Source of the DNA: Myxococcales bacterium
Lineage (GTDB): Bacteria > Myxococcota_A > Polyangia > Palsa-1104
Reading direction: 5' to 3'
DNA length: 33,845 nt
Assembly: GCA_028287105.1 (NCBI GenBank)
Contig: JAQBQH010000339.1
Location: 1-33,845, forward strand
The notes beneath the pieces are model-generated. The model worked only from the letters and a program-made list of their open reading frames with translations, made no database searches and was not told where the DNA came from. A program made the translations under genes and the position numbers. Within the stretch, counting starts at the first letter, position 1. Each line of letters opens with the position of its first letter. Below are positions 23,263 through 31,592 of the stretch, piece by piece.

Positions 23263-25637
23263 CGTACAGCGCTCCCCTCCCCGGCAACTCGGCCGCCAGA
23301 ATCGATGGTCACGGTGACCCCGCCATCGCGGTCGGTGCGGAGGACGCGGGCCCCGGCGTCGCGCCAGCGCAGGGTGACGCCGGCGTTGGGAAAGCCCCAG
23401 CGGTTGTGCTCGCCGACGGAGATGACCGCCAGCGCCGGATGCGTGGCCGCGATGAACGCGGCGGTCGAGGAGGTCTTGGAGCCGTGGTGCGGCACCTTGA
23501 CGACGTCGGCAGCCGTCGCATTGGCGCTGGCAATCAGCGCCGCCTCGCCCTCGGCCTCGAGGTCGCCGGCGAAGAGGATGCGACGCCCGCGCCAGCCGAG
23601 CGCGACGACGAGCGAGTTGTCATTTTCGCCCCGCGCCGGGTCGACGTCGAGACGGCCGGTGTCGTCGAGCGGCGCGAGCGGCTCGAGACGCGCGCCGCCT
23701 AGCTCGAGCGGCCGCGGCACGCCCAGGACCACGCCTCGTCGCTGCGCCGCCGCCAGGAGCGCCACGGTGCCTGGCTGCGCCGTCTCCTGGCCGTTGGTCC
23801 AGAGCTCGCCGACGCTGAAGCTCTCGACGAGGAACGGCAGGCCATTGGCGTGATCGGGATGCGGATGCGAGAGGACCATCAGATCGATGTGCCGAATGCC
23901 GCGCCGCCACAGAAACGGCGCGATCACCTGCTGGCCGGGATCGAACTTCGGATCGAACGAGCCGCCGCCGTCGACGACCATGACGCGTCCATGGGGCAGC
24001 TCGACGACGCAGGCGTCGCCCTGGCCGACGTCGAGAAAGGTGGCGCGCACCGTCTGAGAGTGGGCGCGCGACAAGAGCCGCCAGCCGACCGCGACGACGA
24101 AGAGCAGCGCACACGACAGCGCGATGCGGCGCCCGCGCCAGCCGAGCGCGGCGACCGCCGCCAGCGCCGCGTACCAGACGACGATCTCGACGAGGTTGGG
24201 CGCCGGCACCCGCCACGCGGGGGCGACCGCGGCGAACCAGACGACGAAGCGGGCCATCGCCTCGGACAGCCAGCCGGCGACGTCGAGCAGCAGACCCGAC
24301 CCGGGCAGATGCAGCGACGCGCCCACGCAGCCCGCAAGGCCGACGGGCACCACGCCCAGCTCCGCGACCGGAACGACGACGATGTTCGAGAGCACGCCGG
24401 CGGGCGCGAACTGCGCAAAGTGCCAGGCGCCGATCGGCGCCGTCGCCAGGATCGCCGCCGCCGATGCCGCACAGAGCCGCGCGGTCCAGCGCACCAGACG
24501 CGCCGCGATCGAACCGCCGCTGCCGCGTGGCGACCAGCGATGTGCCAGGAGGCTGGTGCCACCGGCGGCGGCAAACGAGAGCTGGAAGGACGGATCGAAG
24601 AGCTCGAGCGGCGACGCGCACAAGATCGCCAGCGCCGCGACGGCGAGCGCCTGGGCGGCGGTCGCGCGCCGGCGTACGGCGACTGCGCCGAGCCAGACGA
24701 AGGCGACGACGCACGAGCGCACCGTCGCCACCTCGGCGCCGGTCACCATCGTATAGGCGGCGATGGCCGGCAGCGCCACCGTCGCTGCCCAGCGCTGCAC
24801 CGAGCCCGACTGCGCCAGCGCCGGCACGCAAGCGAGGAGGCGCCGTAGCCCGACGTAGAAGAGGAAGGCCGCGATCGCCAGATGCAGGCCGCTCACCGAC
24901 AACACGTGCGAGACGCCGGCGCTGCGAAAGGCGTCGTCGAGCGGGCGGCGCACGTCGCCGCGATCGCCCAGCACCAGCGACTCGACCAGCGCCCGACCGT
25001 CGCCGGTGAGCCGCGCCTGCACCGACGCGAGCATGCGGGCACGCCAGGCCGCGATGGCCCGCGCGATGCCAAGGCGCGGCGCGACCACCAGCCGCGACAG
25101 CGACGCCGCGCGCACGCTGGCGACGGCAGCGACCCCCTCGGCCGCCGCGCGTCGGGCTGCGTCGGGCGCATCCGGATTGACGAAGCCCCGCGGCCGATGC
25201 AGGCGCGCCGGCACGCGCACGCGATCGCCCGGGAGCAGCGGCTCGACCGGTTCGCCGTCGAGAAACAGCATCACCCGGTCGCGCGCGGCGCTGCGCTGCC
25301 CCCCGCGCTCGACGCCGGTCAGGTCGATCGCGACGCGCACCCCCGCGCCGAGGCGCTGCGGCGTCGCGACCACGTCGCCTTCCAGGACCCAGCGCTCGCC
25401 GTCGAAGAGCTCGGGGGCCGGCCGCGGTCGCGCTCCGGCGGCAGCGACGATCCCCACCGCCACCGCCAGGCCGAGCGCCGCCAGCCCGATCGATCGCCGT
25501 CGGTGACGCGCCAGCAGCGCGGCGAGGACGAGCGCGCCGCCCAGGAGCGCCGCCGCGGCAGGGGTCACGCCGACCCACTCCCCGACGGCAATGCCCACCG
25601 AGAAACAGACCGCCACCAGCGCGAGTGCTGAAATCAT
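23259..25637 (-). CDS. comEC: DNA-uptake channel ComEC/Rec2
   Basis: ComEC is the inner-membrane channel that imports single-stranded DNA during natural transformation. The 792-aa product has N-terminal membrane helices and an OB-like region (DUF4131 type, about 1-190), the Competence domain with VSHVLSVSGLHLAIAA (about residue 250) and many membrane helices, and a C-terminal metallo-beta-lactamase-like domain (about 530-792) with TFLDVGQGDACVVEL, the metal motif SHPHPDHANG, FAGDLE and KVPHHGSKTSS. All expected metal-ligand motifs appear intact, so the nuclease-like domain may be active. The start is the ATG at 25635-25637. It is divergent from the glycosyltransferase gene, 41 bases away, and its stop overlaps the FHA gene. 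Confidence 0.95.
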   Translation of the reverse strand: MISALALVAVCFSVGIAVGEWVGVTPAAAALLGGALVLAALLARHRRRSIGLAALGLAVAVGIVAAAGARPRPAPELFDGERWVLEGDVVATPQRLGAGVRVAIDLTGVERGGQRSAARDRVMLFLDGEPVEPLLPGDRVRVPARLHRPRGFVNPDAPDAARRAAAEGVAAVASVRAASLSRLVVAPRLGIARAIAAWRARMLASVQARLTGDGRALVESLVLGDRGDVRRPLDDAFRSAGVSHVLSVSGLHLAIAAFLFYVGLRRLLACVPALAQSGSVQRWAATVALPAIAAYTMVTGAEVATVRSCVVAFVWLGAVAVRRRATAAQALAVAALAILCASPLELFDPSFQLSFAAAGGTSLLAHRWSPRGSGGSIAARLVRWTARLCAASAAAILATAPIGAWHFAQFAPAGVLSNIVVVPVAELGVVPVGLAGCVGASLHLPGSGLLLDVAGWLSEAMARFVVWFAAVAPAWRVPAPNLVEIVVWYAALAAVAALGWRGRRIALSCALLFVVAVGWRLLSRAHSQTVRATFLDVGQGDACVVELPHGRVMVVDGGGSFDPKFDPGQQVIAPFLWRRGIRHIDLMVLSHPHPDHANGLPFLVESFSVGELWTNGQETAQPGTVALLAAAQRRGVVLGVPRPLELGGARLEPLAPLDDTGRLDVDPARGENDNSLVVALGWRGRRILFAGDLEAEGEAALIASANATAADVVKVPHHGSKTSSTAAFIAATHPALAVISVGEHNRWGFPNAGVTLRWRDAGARVLRTDRDGGVTVTIDSGGRVAGEGSAVR

Positions 25638-25678
25638 GCTCGACTTATCGGCGCTGCTCGCCAAAAGTTGCGTGAGCG

Positions 25679-27055
25679 ATGAAGCGCGCTCTCGTCCTGA
25701 CGGCCCTGGCCGGCCTCGCCGTCGTCGCCCTGACCTGGGCGGCGATCGCCACCACGCGCGGCTGGCCGGCGACGGTCCCGCGCCACCTCCTCTACTATGT
25801 AGCGGCGGGGCTGGCCTGGGCCGCCGCGGTCGTCGTGGTTCCGCGGCTGACCGCGTCGCGCGCGCAGCTCTTCTGCATCGTCGCCGTCGCCGTGGCGCTT
25901 CGCGTGCCGGCCTGGCTCGCACCGCCCGCGCACTCCGACGACGTCTATCGCTATCTGTGGGACGGCCAGGTCCAGCGCAGCGGCGTCAATCCCTACCGCC
26001 TCGCGCCCGACGCCCCCGAGCTGCAGCGGCTGCGCGGCGACAGCTGGTCGCGCATCAACAATCGCAACCTGCCGACGATCTATCCGCCGCTGGCGCAGCT
26101 CGCGTTCGCTGCCTCGCCGTCGCTGCCGGCGTGGAAGCTGGTCGTGGCGCTGGCCGACCTCGCCGTCGCGCTCTTGCTCTGGATCACCCTTTCCGATCGA
26201 CGGCGAATCATCATCTGGCTCTGGTCGCCGCTCGTGGTCCTGGAGCTGGCGCTCAACGCGCACGTCGACGCGCTCGGCATCGCGCTGCTCGTCGCGGCGC
26301 TGGTGGCGTGGGAGCGCGGTCGCCGCGCGCTGGCCGGCGGCCTGGTCGCCGCCGCCGCGGCCGTCAAGCTCCTGCCCATCGTGGCGCTGGCCGGGATGCG
26401 CAGCCGGCGCGCCGTCCTCGCGGCCATCGCGGTCGCGGTCGTCGTCGCCCTGCCCTACGCCGCCGCCGGACCGCGCATGGCCGGCAGCCTCGGGGAATAC
26501 GGCCGGCGCTGGCGCACCAACGACGGCGCCTTCGCGCTCCTCTACGCCGGCGCCGAGCGCATCGTCGCGCACACCCGCTTCGCCGGCCGCTACGAGATGG
26601 CCGAGTCGCCACGTCTCGCGCGCTTCATCAGCGGCCGCGATCGCGACCAGCTCTTCCCCGACGAGCTCGCCAACTTCCTGGCGCGCGCCGCCGCCGGCGT
26701 CCTGTTCCTCGTCGCCGTCGGGTGGGCGTTCGCGCGCCGCGCCGCGCCCTCGCGCATGGCCGAGATCGCCATCGGCGCCTTCGTGCTCTTCACCCCCGCG
26801 CTGCACCCCTGGTACGTGCTGTGGCTCTTGCCGCTGACGGCCGCGGGCGGCTCCTGGGCCTGGCTCGTCCTCGCCGCGCTGGCTCCGCTCGGCTATCGTC
26901 CCCTCGACTCGTGGCTCACCCGCCAGATCTGGCAGGACCCGTGGTGGACTCGCGCGCTGGAGCACGGCCTGACGCTGCTCGCGCTGACGGTTGACCGCTG
27001 GCCAACGTCCGGTATTATCGTGAAATTCGGGGAGAGTCCGCCCCGGAGGAGTTGA
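25679..27055 (+). CDS. GT-C family integral membrane glycosyltransferase
   Basis: The 458-aa product has about ten hydrophobic segments and resembles polyprenol-phosphate-sugar-dependent glycosyltransferases (GT87 or MptA/B-like mannosyltransferases). After the first helices comes the acidic motif HSDDVYRYLWDGQVQRSGVNPY with a flexible periplasmic loop containing the likely catalytic Asp, and NLPTIYPPLAQ. The last helices contain FTPALHPWYVLWLLPL. It likely adds a sugar to a lipid or glycan at the periplasmic face; the acceptor is unknown. The ATG at 25679 has only a weak ribosome binding site. Its stop shares one base with the next gene's ATG, but that gene also seems to have its own promoter inside this gene. 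Confidence 0.82.
   Translation: MKRALVLTALAGLAVVALTWAAIATTRGWPATVPRHLLYYVAAGLAWAAAVVVVPRLTASRAQLFCIVAVAVALRVPAWLAPPAHSDDVYRYLWDGQVQRSGVNPYRLAPDAPELQRLRGDSWSRINNRNLPTIYPPLAQLAFAASPSLPAWKLVVALADLAVALLLWITLSDRRRIIIWLWSPLVVLELALNAHVDALGIALLVAALVAWERGRRALAGGLVAAAAAVKLLPIVALAGMRSRRAVLAAIAVAVVVALPYAAAGPRMAGSLGEYGRRWRTNDGAFALLYAGAERIVAHTRFAGRYEMAESPRLARFISGRDRDQLFPDELANFLARAAAGVLFLVAVGWAFARRAAPSRMAEIAIGAFVLFTPALHPWYVLWLLPLTAAGGSWAWLVLAALAPLGYRPLDSWLTRQIWQDPWWTRALEHGLTLLALTVDRWPTSGIIVKFGESPPRRS
26991..27018 (+). promoter_or_regulatory. Strong sigma-70 promoter within the 3' end of the glycosyltransferase gene
   Basis: TTGACC (26991-26996, 5/6) and TATTAT (27013-27018, 5/6) are separated by 16 bases. 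The predicted start near 27025 gives a leader of about 30 bases containing GGAGGAG, 5 bases before the ATG at 27055. It is the best-matching promoter I saw in the window and would drive the cupredoxin-like and sensor genes. Confidence 0.6.
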
Positions 27056-27723
27056 TGGTCCCCAGGGGTCTCGTAGCGGTCGTATTCGTAGGTTGGGCGT
27101 CGGTCGCCGCTGCGGCATCGGTGCGCGGCACCGTCATGTTGCCGACGGAACCGCGCATCGCCGACCACGAGTCGCACTGGCGTGTGGAAAACGGCGTGCT
27201 GCCGCTCGGCCCGCGCGTGCCCGACCCGCACCTCGACGTCATCGTCGTCCTCGAGGGCGCGCCCAACGCCAACGCCAAGGTGCCCAACACGGTGGTGGAG
27301 CTGCACGGCCTCAGGCTCGATCCGCGCGTCACCGTGGTGCCCATCGGCGGGTCGGTCGAGTTCAAGAACAGCGACCGTGTGCCGCACACCTTGTACATGG
27401 ATCGCGGGACCTCGCTCATGCCGCCGGCGCCCACGCCGTCGGGACAGAGCCGCACGCAGAAGTTCTTCGCCGCCGGCGAGTATCGGATCCGCGACGAGGA
27501 ATATCCGCACGTCGAGGGCACGATCGTGGTGCTGCAGTCGCCCTATTTCGCGCGGCTCGACGAGAAGGGCAACTTCAAGCTCGAGGTGCCCGAGGGCAAG
27601 TACACGCTCAAGGTCTTCTTCCGCGACAAGTGGGTCGTGAGCCAACCGCTCGAGGTAGCTGGTCGCGCGAACGAGGTCACCGTGCAGGTGCCGGCGCCGC
27701 CGCCCGCGGGGGCCAAGCCCTGA
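27055..27723 (+). CDS. Exported cupredoxin-like protein lacking the copper cysteine
   Basis: The 222-aa product starts at the ATG at 27055 with GGAGGAG 5 bases upstream. A signal peptide (VAVVFVGWASVAAA) precedes a beta-sandwich like the plastocyanin/MauL group: VTVVPIGGSVEFKNSDRVPHTLYMD has the first copper-type His. At the second copper region, where family members have a C-x2-H-P-x-M pattern, this protein has RDEEYPHVEGTIVV: a His is kept, but the Cys and Met ligands are gone. A carboxypeptidase-regulatory-like segment follows (GNFKLEVPEGKYTLKVFFRDKW). A type 1 copper site is therefore unlikely; a structural or ligand-binding periplasmic role fits better. Its stop overlaps the ATG of the sensor gene by one base, suggesting coupled function. 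Confidence 0.82.
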   Translation: MVPRGLVAVVFVGWASVAAAASVRGTVMLPTEPRIADHESHWRVENGVLPLGPRVPDPHLDVIVVLEGAPNANAKVPNTVVELHGLRLDPRVTVVPIGGSVEFKNSDRVPHTLYMDRGTSLMPPAPTPSGQSRTQKFFAAGEYRIRDEEYPHVEGTIVVLQSPYFARLDEKGNFKLEVPEGKYTLKVFFRDKWVVSQPLEVAGRANEVTVQVPAPPPAGAKP

Positions 27724-29813
27724 TGTTCTGGTCCAAGACATGGTTCCTGTTGATCGCGCTCGCGGGCGCGCTCGCCGTCGCGGTGGCGCTGCTGGCGGCG
27801 CGGCCGCTGCAGCATGATCTGGAGCGCGAGACCGGCGCGCGCCTCGAGCGGGCGCAGCACTCGGCGTCGCTGCTGCTCAAGGTCAACGCGCGCAAGTGGA
27901 TCGATACGGCGGCCCAGGTCTCGACGGACGCGGTGCTCGCCGAGGCGCTCGAGCAGGCGACCAAGGGGCCGGCCGATCTGGGGCTCGTGCACAAGACCGT
28001 GCAGGAGCGGCTGCGCTACTTCAACGAGAAGATGAAGGTCGATCTGGTCTGGGCGACCGATGCGCGCGGGCGGGTGATCGCGCGCGCCGGCCTCGACGAT
28101 CAGGTCTACAAGGACGGCATCGAAGGCTTCCCGCTCGTCGCCGACGCGCTGCGCGGCCTGCGCGGTGACGATGCCTGGTCCATCGGCGGCAAGCTCTATC
28201 GCGTCGCCGCGTCGCCGGTGATCGCGCGCGATCACTACGCGGGCGCGCTCGTGGTCGGCCAGGAGGTCGCCGGCGAGCTGGCGCAGTCGATGAAGCGGGT
28301 CCTCGACGTCGACGTCGCCTTCCTCCTGCGCGGGCGGGTGCTGGCGGCCTCGGCGCAGCTGCCGCTGCTCGGTCAGCTTCCGCTCCTCGTCGATCAGCAC
28401 GCCGAGGAGATGACGCAGAACGGCCGCTCGGCGCCGCTCATGATCGATCACGCGGGCGAGAGCTACCTGGTCGTGCTGGCGCCGTTCGTCGGCGAGGCGC
28501 AGGACCACAAGGCCGCCTATGCGCTGGTGGTGCCGCGGCAGCCGGGCGTGACGCTCGGCTATCTGACGTCGCAGCTCCTGGCCATGGATCCCAAGACGCT
28601 GCCGTGGATGCAGCTGGCGCCCGTCGGTGGCGGGCTGCTCCTCGCGCTCATCATCGGCTTCGTGCTGATGCGGCTCGAGGCGATCGGGCCGGCCAAGCGG
28701 CTGGCGCGCGAGAGTCAGTCGCTCGCGCGCGGCGACGTGACGCGGCTCGATGACGGCCGCCATCCCGGACGCTTCGGGACGGTGGCGCGCGCGGTCAATA
28801 CCACGCTCGATCGGCTCGGTTCGGCGCCGCGCATGACCGCGTCGCCGCCGCGCGGCTCGGACGGGCCGTTCTCGCGGCCGGAGCCGTTCGGAGCGCGCGA
28901 TCCGCGCCCCGAGCCGGCCTTCGTTCCGAGACAAGAGCCGGCCTTCGTGCCAAGGCAGGAGCCGGCGTTCGCGCCGCGCCAGGAGTTCTCGACGTCGGCG
29001 CCGGAGTCGTTCTCGCCGCGCCGCGAGGGCTTTGCGTCACCGCGGCAGGAGCCGATGGTGCCGCCGCCGCGTCCGTCGTCGCCGGCGTTCGCGCCGACGG
29101 TGCAGGAGGAGCGCGCGCAGACCGATGCCGAGCCGCCGTCGGTGCCGGAGTTCGAGAACAGCGCGACCGTGCAGCGCAACCGCCCCTCGCCGCCGGCGCT
29201 GCCGCGCGACTCGATGCCGTCGCTGATGGAGCCCGACGACCGCCCCGACACCAGCGAGCTGCGCGCCACCGAGATTCGCAACGTCTCGCCGATGATGACG
29301 TCGGGCCCGGGAATGCCGACGATGCAGGGCAATGCGCCCGGCCGCGGCGATACCCAGCCGCAGGAGGCGGGCCCCGATTTCGTGGAGTCGCCGTCGGAGC
29401 TCTTGACACCGCTCAAGCACCGCATCCCCACGCCGCGGCCGATGCCGTCGCCGGTGCCGATGGGAGTCGGCAATCCGGGCGCCAGCGTGCAGAAGGATCC
29501 GTTCGACGATCAGACCGCGGTGGCCAGCCCGTCCGAGGCGCTGTTGCGGGCCGCGCGCGACAGCTCGCAGGTGGCGCCGGCTCCCGTCGAGGATCCGCTC
29601 GACACCGAGTTCCGCCAGGTCTACCGCGACTTCATCGATACCAAGCAGGCGTGCGGGGAGCCTACCGAGGGCATCACCTTCGACAAGTTCTCCGGCAAGC
29701 TGCGCTCCAACCGGCAGCAGCTCATCACGCGTTACTCGTGCAAGACGGTCAAGTTCCAGGTCTACATCAAGGACGGCAAGGCCGCGCTCAAGGCTACGCC
29801 CGTCACGACCTGA
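27723..29813 (+). CDS. Membrane sensor-like protein with Cache-type domain and MXAN_5187-type C-terminus
   Basis: The 696-aa product has an N-terminal membrane helix (about 8-26), an extracytoplasmic region of about 270 residues with Cache/sensor character (KVDLVWATDARGRVIARAG), a second helix (GGGLLLALIIGFVLM, about 300-318) and a HAMP-like segment (ARESQSLARGDVTRL). A long Pro/Arg/Gln-rich cytoplasmic linker includes a 24-bp tandem repeat. The last 70 residues (FRQVYRDFIDTKQACGEPTE, then YSCKTVKFQVYIKDGKAALK) resemble a domain I recall from myxobacterial proteins of the MXAN_5187 type. There is no kinase, methyl-accepting or cyclase domain, so output probably uses the C-terminal domain. The ATG shares a base with the cupredoxin-like gene's stop. 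Confidence 0.82.
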   Translation: MFWSKTWFLLIALAGALAVAVALLAARPLQHDLERETGARLERAQHSASLLLKVNARKWIDTAAQVSTDAVLAEALEQATKGPADLGLVHKTVQERLRYFNEKMKVDLVWATDARGRVIARAGLDDQVYKDGIEGFPLVADALRGLRGDDAWSIGGKLYRVAASPVIARDHYAGALVVGQEVAGELAQSMKRVLDVDVAFLLRGRVLAASAQLPLLGQLPLLVDQHAEEMTQNGRSAPLMIDHAGESYLVVLAPFVGEAQDHKAAYALVVPRQPGVTLGYLTSQLLAMDPKTLPWMQLAPVGGGLLLALIIGFVLMRLEAIGPAKRLARESQSLARGDVTRLDDGRHPGRFGTVARAVNTTLDRLGSAPRMTASPPRGSDGPFSRPEPFGARDPRPEPAFVPRQEPAFVPRQEPAFAPRQEFSTSAPESFSPRREGFASPRQEPMVPPPRPSSPAFAPTVQEERAQTDAEPPSVPEFENSATVQRNRPSPPALPRDSMPSLMEPDDRPDTSELRATEIRNVSPMMTSGPGMPTMQGNAPGRGDTQPQEAGPDFVESPSELLTPLKHRIPTPRPMPSPVPMGVGNPGASVQKDPFDDQTAVASPSEALLRAARDSSQVAPAPVEDPLDTEFRQVYRDFIDTKQACGEPTEGITFDKFSGKLRSNRQQLITRYSCKTVKFQVYIKDGKAALKATPVTT
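28911..28982 (+). repeat. 24-bp in-frame tandem repeat (three units)
   Basis: Three 24-base units (28911-28934, 28935-28958, 28959-28982) encode repeats of EPAFVPRQ. The third has Ala for Val. The first unit uses the rare codons AGA and CAA, the others GC-rich synonyms, so the units have diverged by synonymous change and are not a very recent expansion. Confidence 0.85.
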
Positions 29814-29826
29814 TCGACGATCGGCG

Positions 29827-29847
29827 GCGCTACACTTTTTGTAGCGC
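29827..29847. terminator. Hairpin between convergent genes, possible bidirectional terminator
   Basis: GCGCTACA (29827-29834) and TGTAGCGC (29840-29847) form a perfect 8-bp stem with a CTTTT loop, between the sensor gene stop (29813) and the kinase stop, which lies within the hairpin. No T-tract follows on either strand, so it is an imperfect intrinsic terminator or an mRNA 3' end stabiliser for both transcripts. Confidence 0.45.
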
Positions 29848-31518
29848 GACGGTGAAGACGGCGCCCCTGCCTGCCGCCGCGCCGACGCGAATCTCGCCGC
29901 CGTGGTCGCTGACGATGCGGTGCACGATGGCGAGGCCGAGGCCGGTGCCGCGCGCCTTGGTGGTGAAGTACGGCGTGAACAGCTTGGTGCGCGCCTCTTC
30001 ACTGAGGCCCGGTCCGTCGTCAGCGACCTCGAGCTCCACGCGGCCGTCGAGCGCGCGCGTCGACACGCGGATGCGCCCACCCGCGCCGGCGCCGACGGCG
30101 TCGCGCGCGTTTTCGACGAGGTTGATGACCACCTGCGTGAGCTGCTCCTTGTCGGCGAGCGCGCGCGGCAGATCGCGCGGCAGCGACAGCTCGAGCGCGG
30201 TCTCGCCGCCCTTGTAGAGCGCCAGCGCGGCGTCGACGATCTCGGAGACGTCGACCGGCGCCAGCGTCGGCTGCGGCATGCGCGCGAACGCGGAGAACTC
30301 GGCCACGATGCGCTTTAAGCGCCCGACCTCGTCGAGGATGGTCTGCGCCGATTCGCCGAAGAGCTCGTCGAACTGCGGCGCGCCCTTGCGATGCGCGCGC
30401 TGCAGGGTCTCGATGGCCATCTGGATCGGGGTCAGCGGGTTCTTGATCTCGTGCGCGATGCGCTGCGCGATCTCGCGCCAGGCGGCCACGCGCTCGGCGC
30501 GCACCAGCTCTTCGCGCGCGGTCGTCAGGTCGCGGGTCATGCCGTTGAACGTCGAGGCCAGCTCGCCAACCTCGTCGCGCGTGCGCACCGGGACCGAGGT
30601 CTCGAGGCTGCCCTTGGCGACGGCGCGAGCACCGTCGGCCAGCTCGCGCAGCGGCTCGGTGATGCGGCGGGCCACCAGCGCGCCGAAGAGCAGCGCCAGC
30701 ACCACGCCGGCGGCGGCGAGCGCGGCCGACGCCCAGGCGATCCAGGCCAGCGCCTCCGCCAGCTCGTCGTCGGCGACGGCGATTTCGACGCGCGCCGCCG
30801 CCTGGCCGTCGGGGCCGGGCAGCTCGACGACTCGCCGCCGCCAGCTCTTCGGCGGCGCCGGCGCGCGCTCGCCCACGACGCTGCCGTCGGCCGCGTACAG
30901 ACGCGCCGAGGGATCGAGCCGCGCCACGAACGCCTCGCCCACGATGCGGCCGCCGATCACGACGACGCGCGGCGTCCGATCGCCGAAGCGGCCCTGGACC
31001 TCGCGGGCGGCCTCGAGCGCGAGCACGGTACGGGCGCGCCCACCGTCGAGGATCTGCTCCTTGACCAGGCGCGCCTTGCCCGGTGTGCGGCGGGCGACGG
31101 CCAGCGCCTCGGGGTCGCTCTCGCCGATCCGCCCCGCGAAGTGGCCGGCCGCCAACACCTCGCCGCGCTCGTCGACGATCTCGAGGATGTCGAAGCCGAG
31201 GGCGCGCATGCCGGCGTGAACGCGCGCGGCCACGGCCTGCGCCGCGTCGTCGTCGAGGTGCGGCCCTTTGGCGAGCTGTAGAAGGATCGGCTGCACCAGG
31301 CGATCGTCGGTGTTCGCCAGGCGCTCGGTAGCCTGTTCGACGTCGCTGGCGAGGCGGCGGTACTCGTCGGAGACGTGGTCGGCCTTGGCCTCGAGCGAGT
31401 GCGCGAACTCGCCGCGATAGCGCTCCGAGACCACGATGCGCGCGACCGTGGCCAGCGCGGCGATGGGAAGCAGCGCCACCGCGGCGAAGGCGACGGTCAG
31501 CTTGGTCTGCAGGCGCAC
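29830..31518 (-). CDS. NtrY-like sensor histidine kinase
   Basis: The 562-aa product has an N-terminal membrane helix (TVAFAAVALLPIAALATVA), a periplasmic sensor region of about 230 residues, a second helix (WASAALAAAGVVLALLFGALVA), HAMP, and a kinase core: H-box AHEIKNPLTPIQM with His356, N-box VVINLVENARDAV, and glycine boxes DDGPGL and GTGLGLAIV. The H-box with NPLTPIQ is typical of NtrY, which usually signals to NtrC-type, sigma-54-linked regulators. No response regulator is adjacent, so it is an orphan here. The start is taken as the GTG at 31516-31518, before the first helix; no clear ribosome binding site is seen and a GTG further upstream is possible. Confidence 0.88.
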   Translation of the reverse strand: MRLQTKLTVAFAAVALLPIAALATVARIVVSERYRGEFAHSLEAKADHVSDEYRRLASDVEQATERLANTDDRLVQPILLQLAKGPHLDDDAAQAVAARVHAGMRALGFDILEIVDERGEVLAAGHFAGRIGESDPEALAVARRTPGKARLVKEQILDGGRARTVLALEAAREVQGRFGDRTPRVVVIGGRIVGEAFVARLDPSARLYAADGSVVGERAPAPPKSWRRRVVELPGPDGQAAARVEIAVADDELAEALAWIAWASAALAAAGVVLALLFGALVARRITEPLRELADGARAVAKGSLETSVPVRTRDEVGELASTFNGMTRDLTTAREELVRAERVAAWREIAQRIAHEIKNPLTPIQMAIETLQRAHRKGAPQFDELFGESAQTILDEVGRLKRIVAEFSAFARMPQPTLAPVDVSEIVDAALALYKGGETALELSLPRDLPRALADKEQLTQVVINLVENARDAVGAGAGGRIRVSTRALDGRVELEVADDGPGLSEEARTKLFTPYFTTKARGTGLGLAIVHRIVSDHGGEIRVGAAAGRGAVFTVALQKV

Positions 31519-31537
31519 GGCGAGGTTGACTGTACTA

Positions 31538-31553
31538 CGCGCGCGCGCGCGCG
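31538..31553. repeat. (CG)8 dinucleotide run
   Basis: Sixteen bases of alternating C and G lie 19-35 bases upstream of the chosen start of the histidine kinase gene, in the 74-base gap after the DUF481 gene. Such runs favour Z-DNA and can slip during replication. It may affect kinase expression or be chance in GC-rich DNA. Confidence 0.6.
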
Positions 31554-31592
31554 AGGCTTCCCCCGTCGCTGGGACGGCGCCGCCTGGCACCG

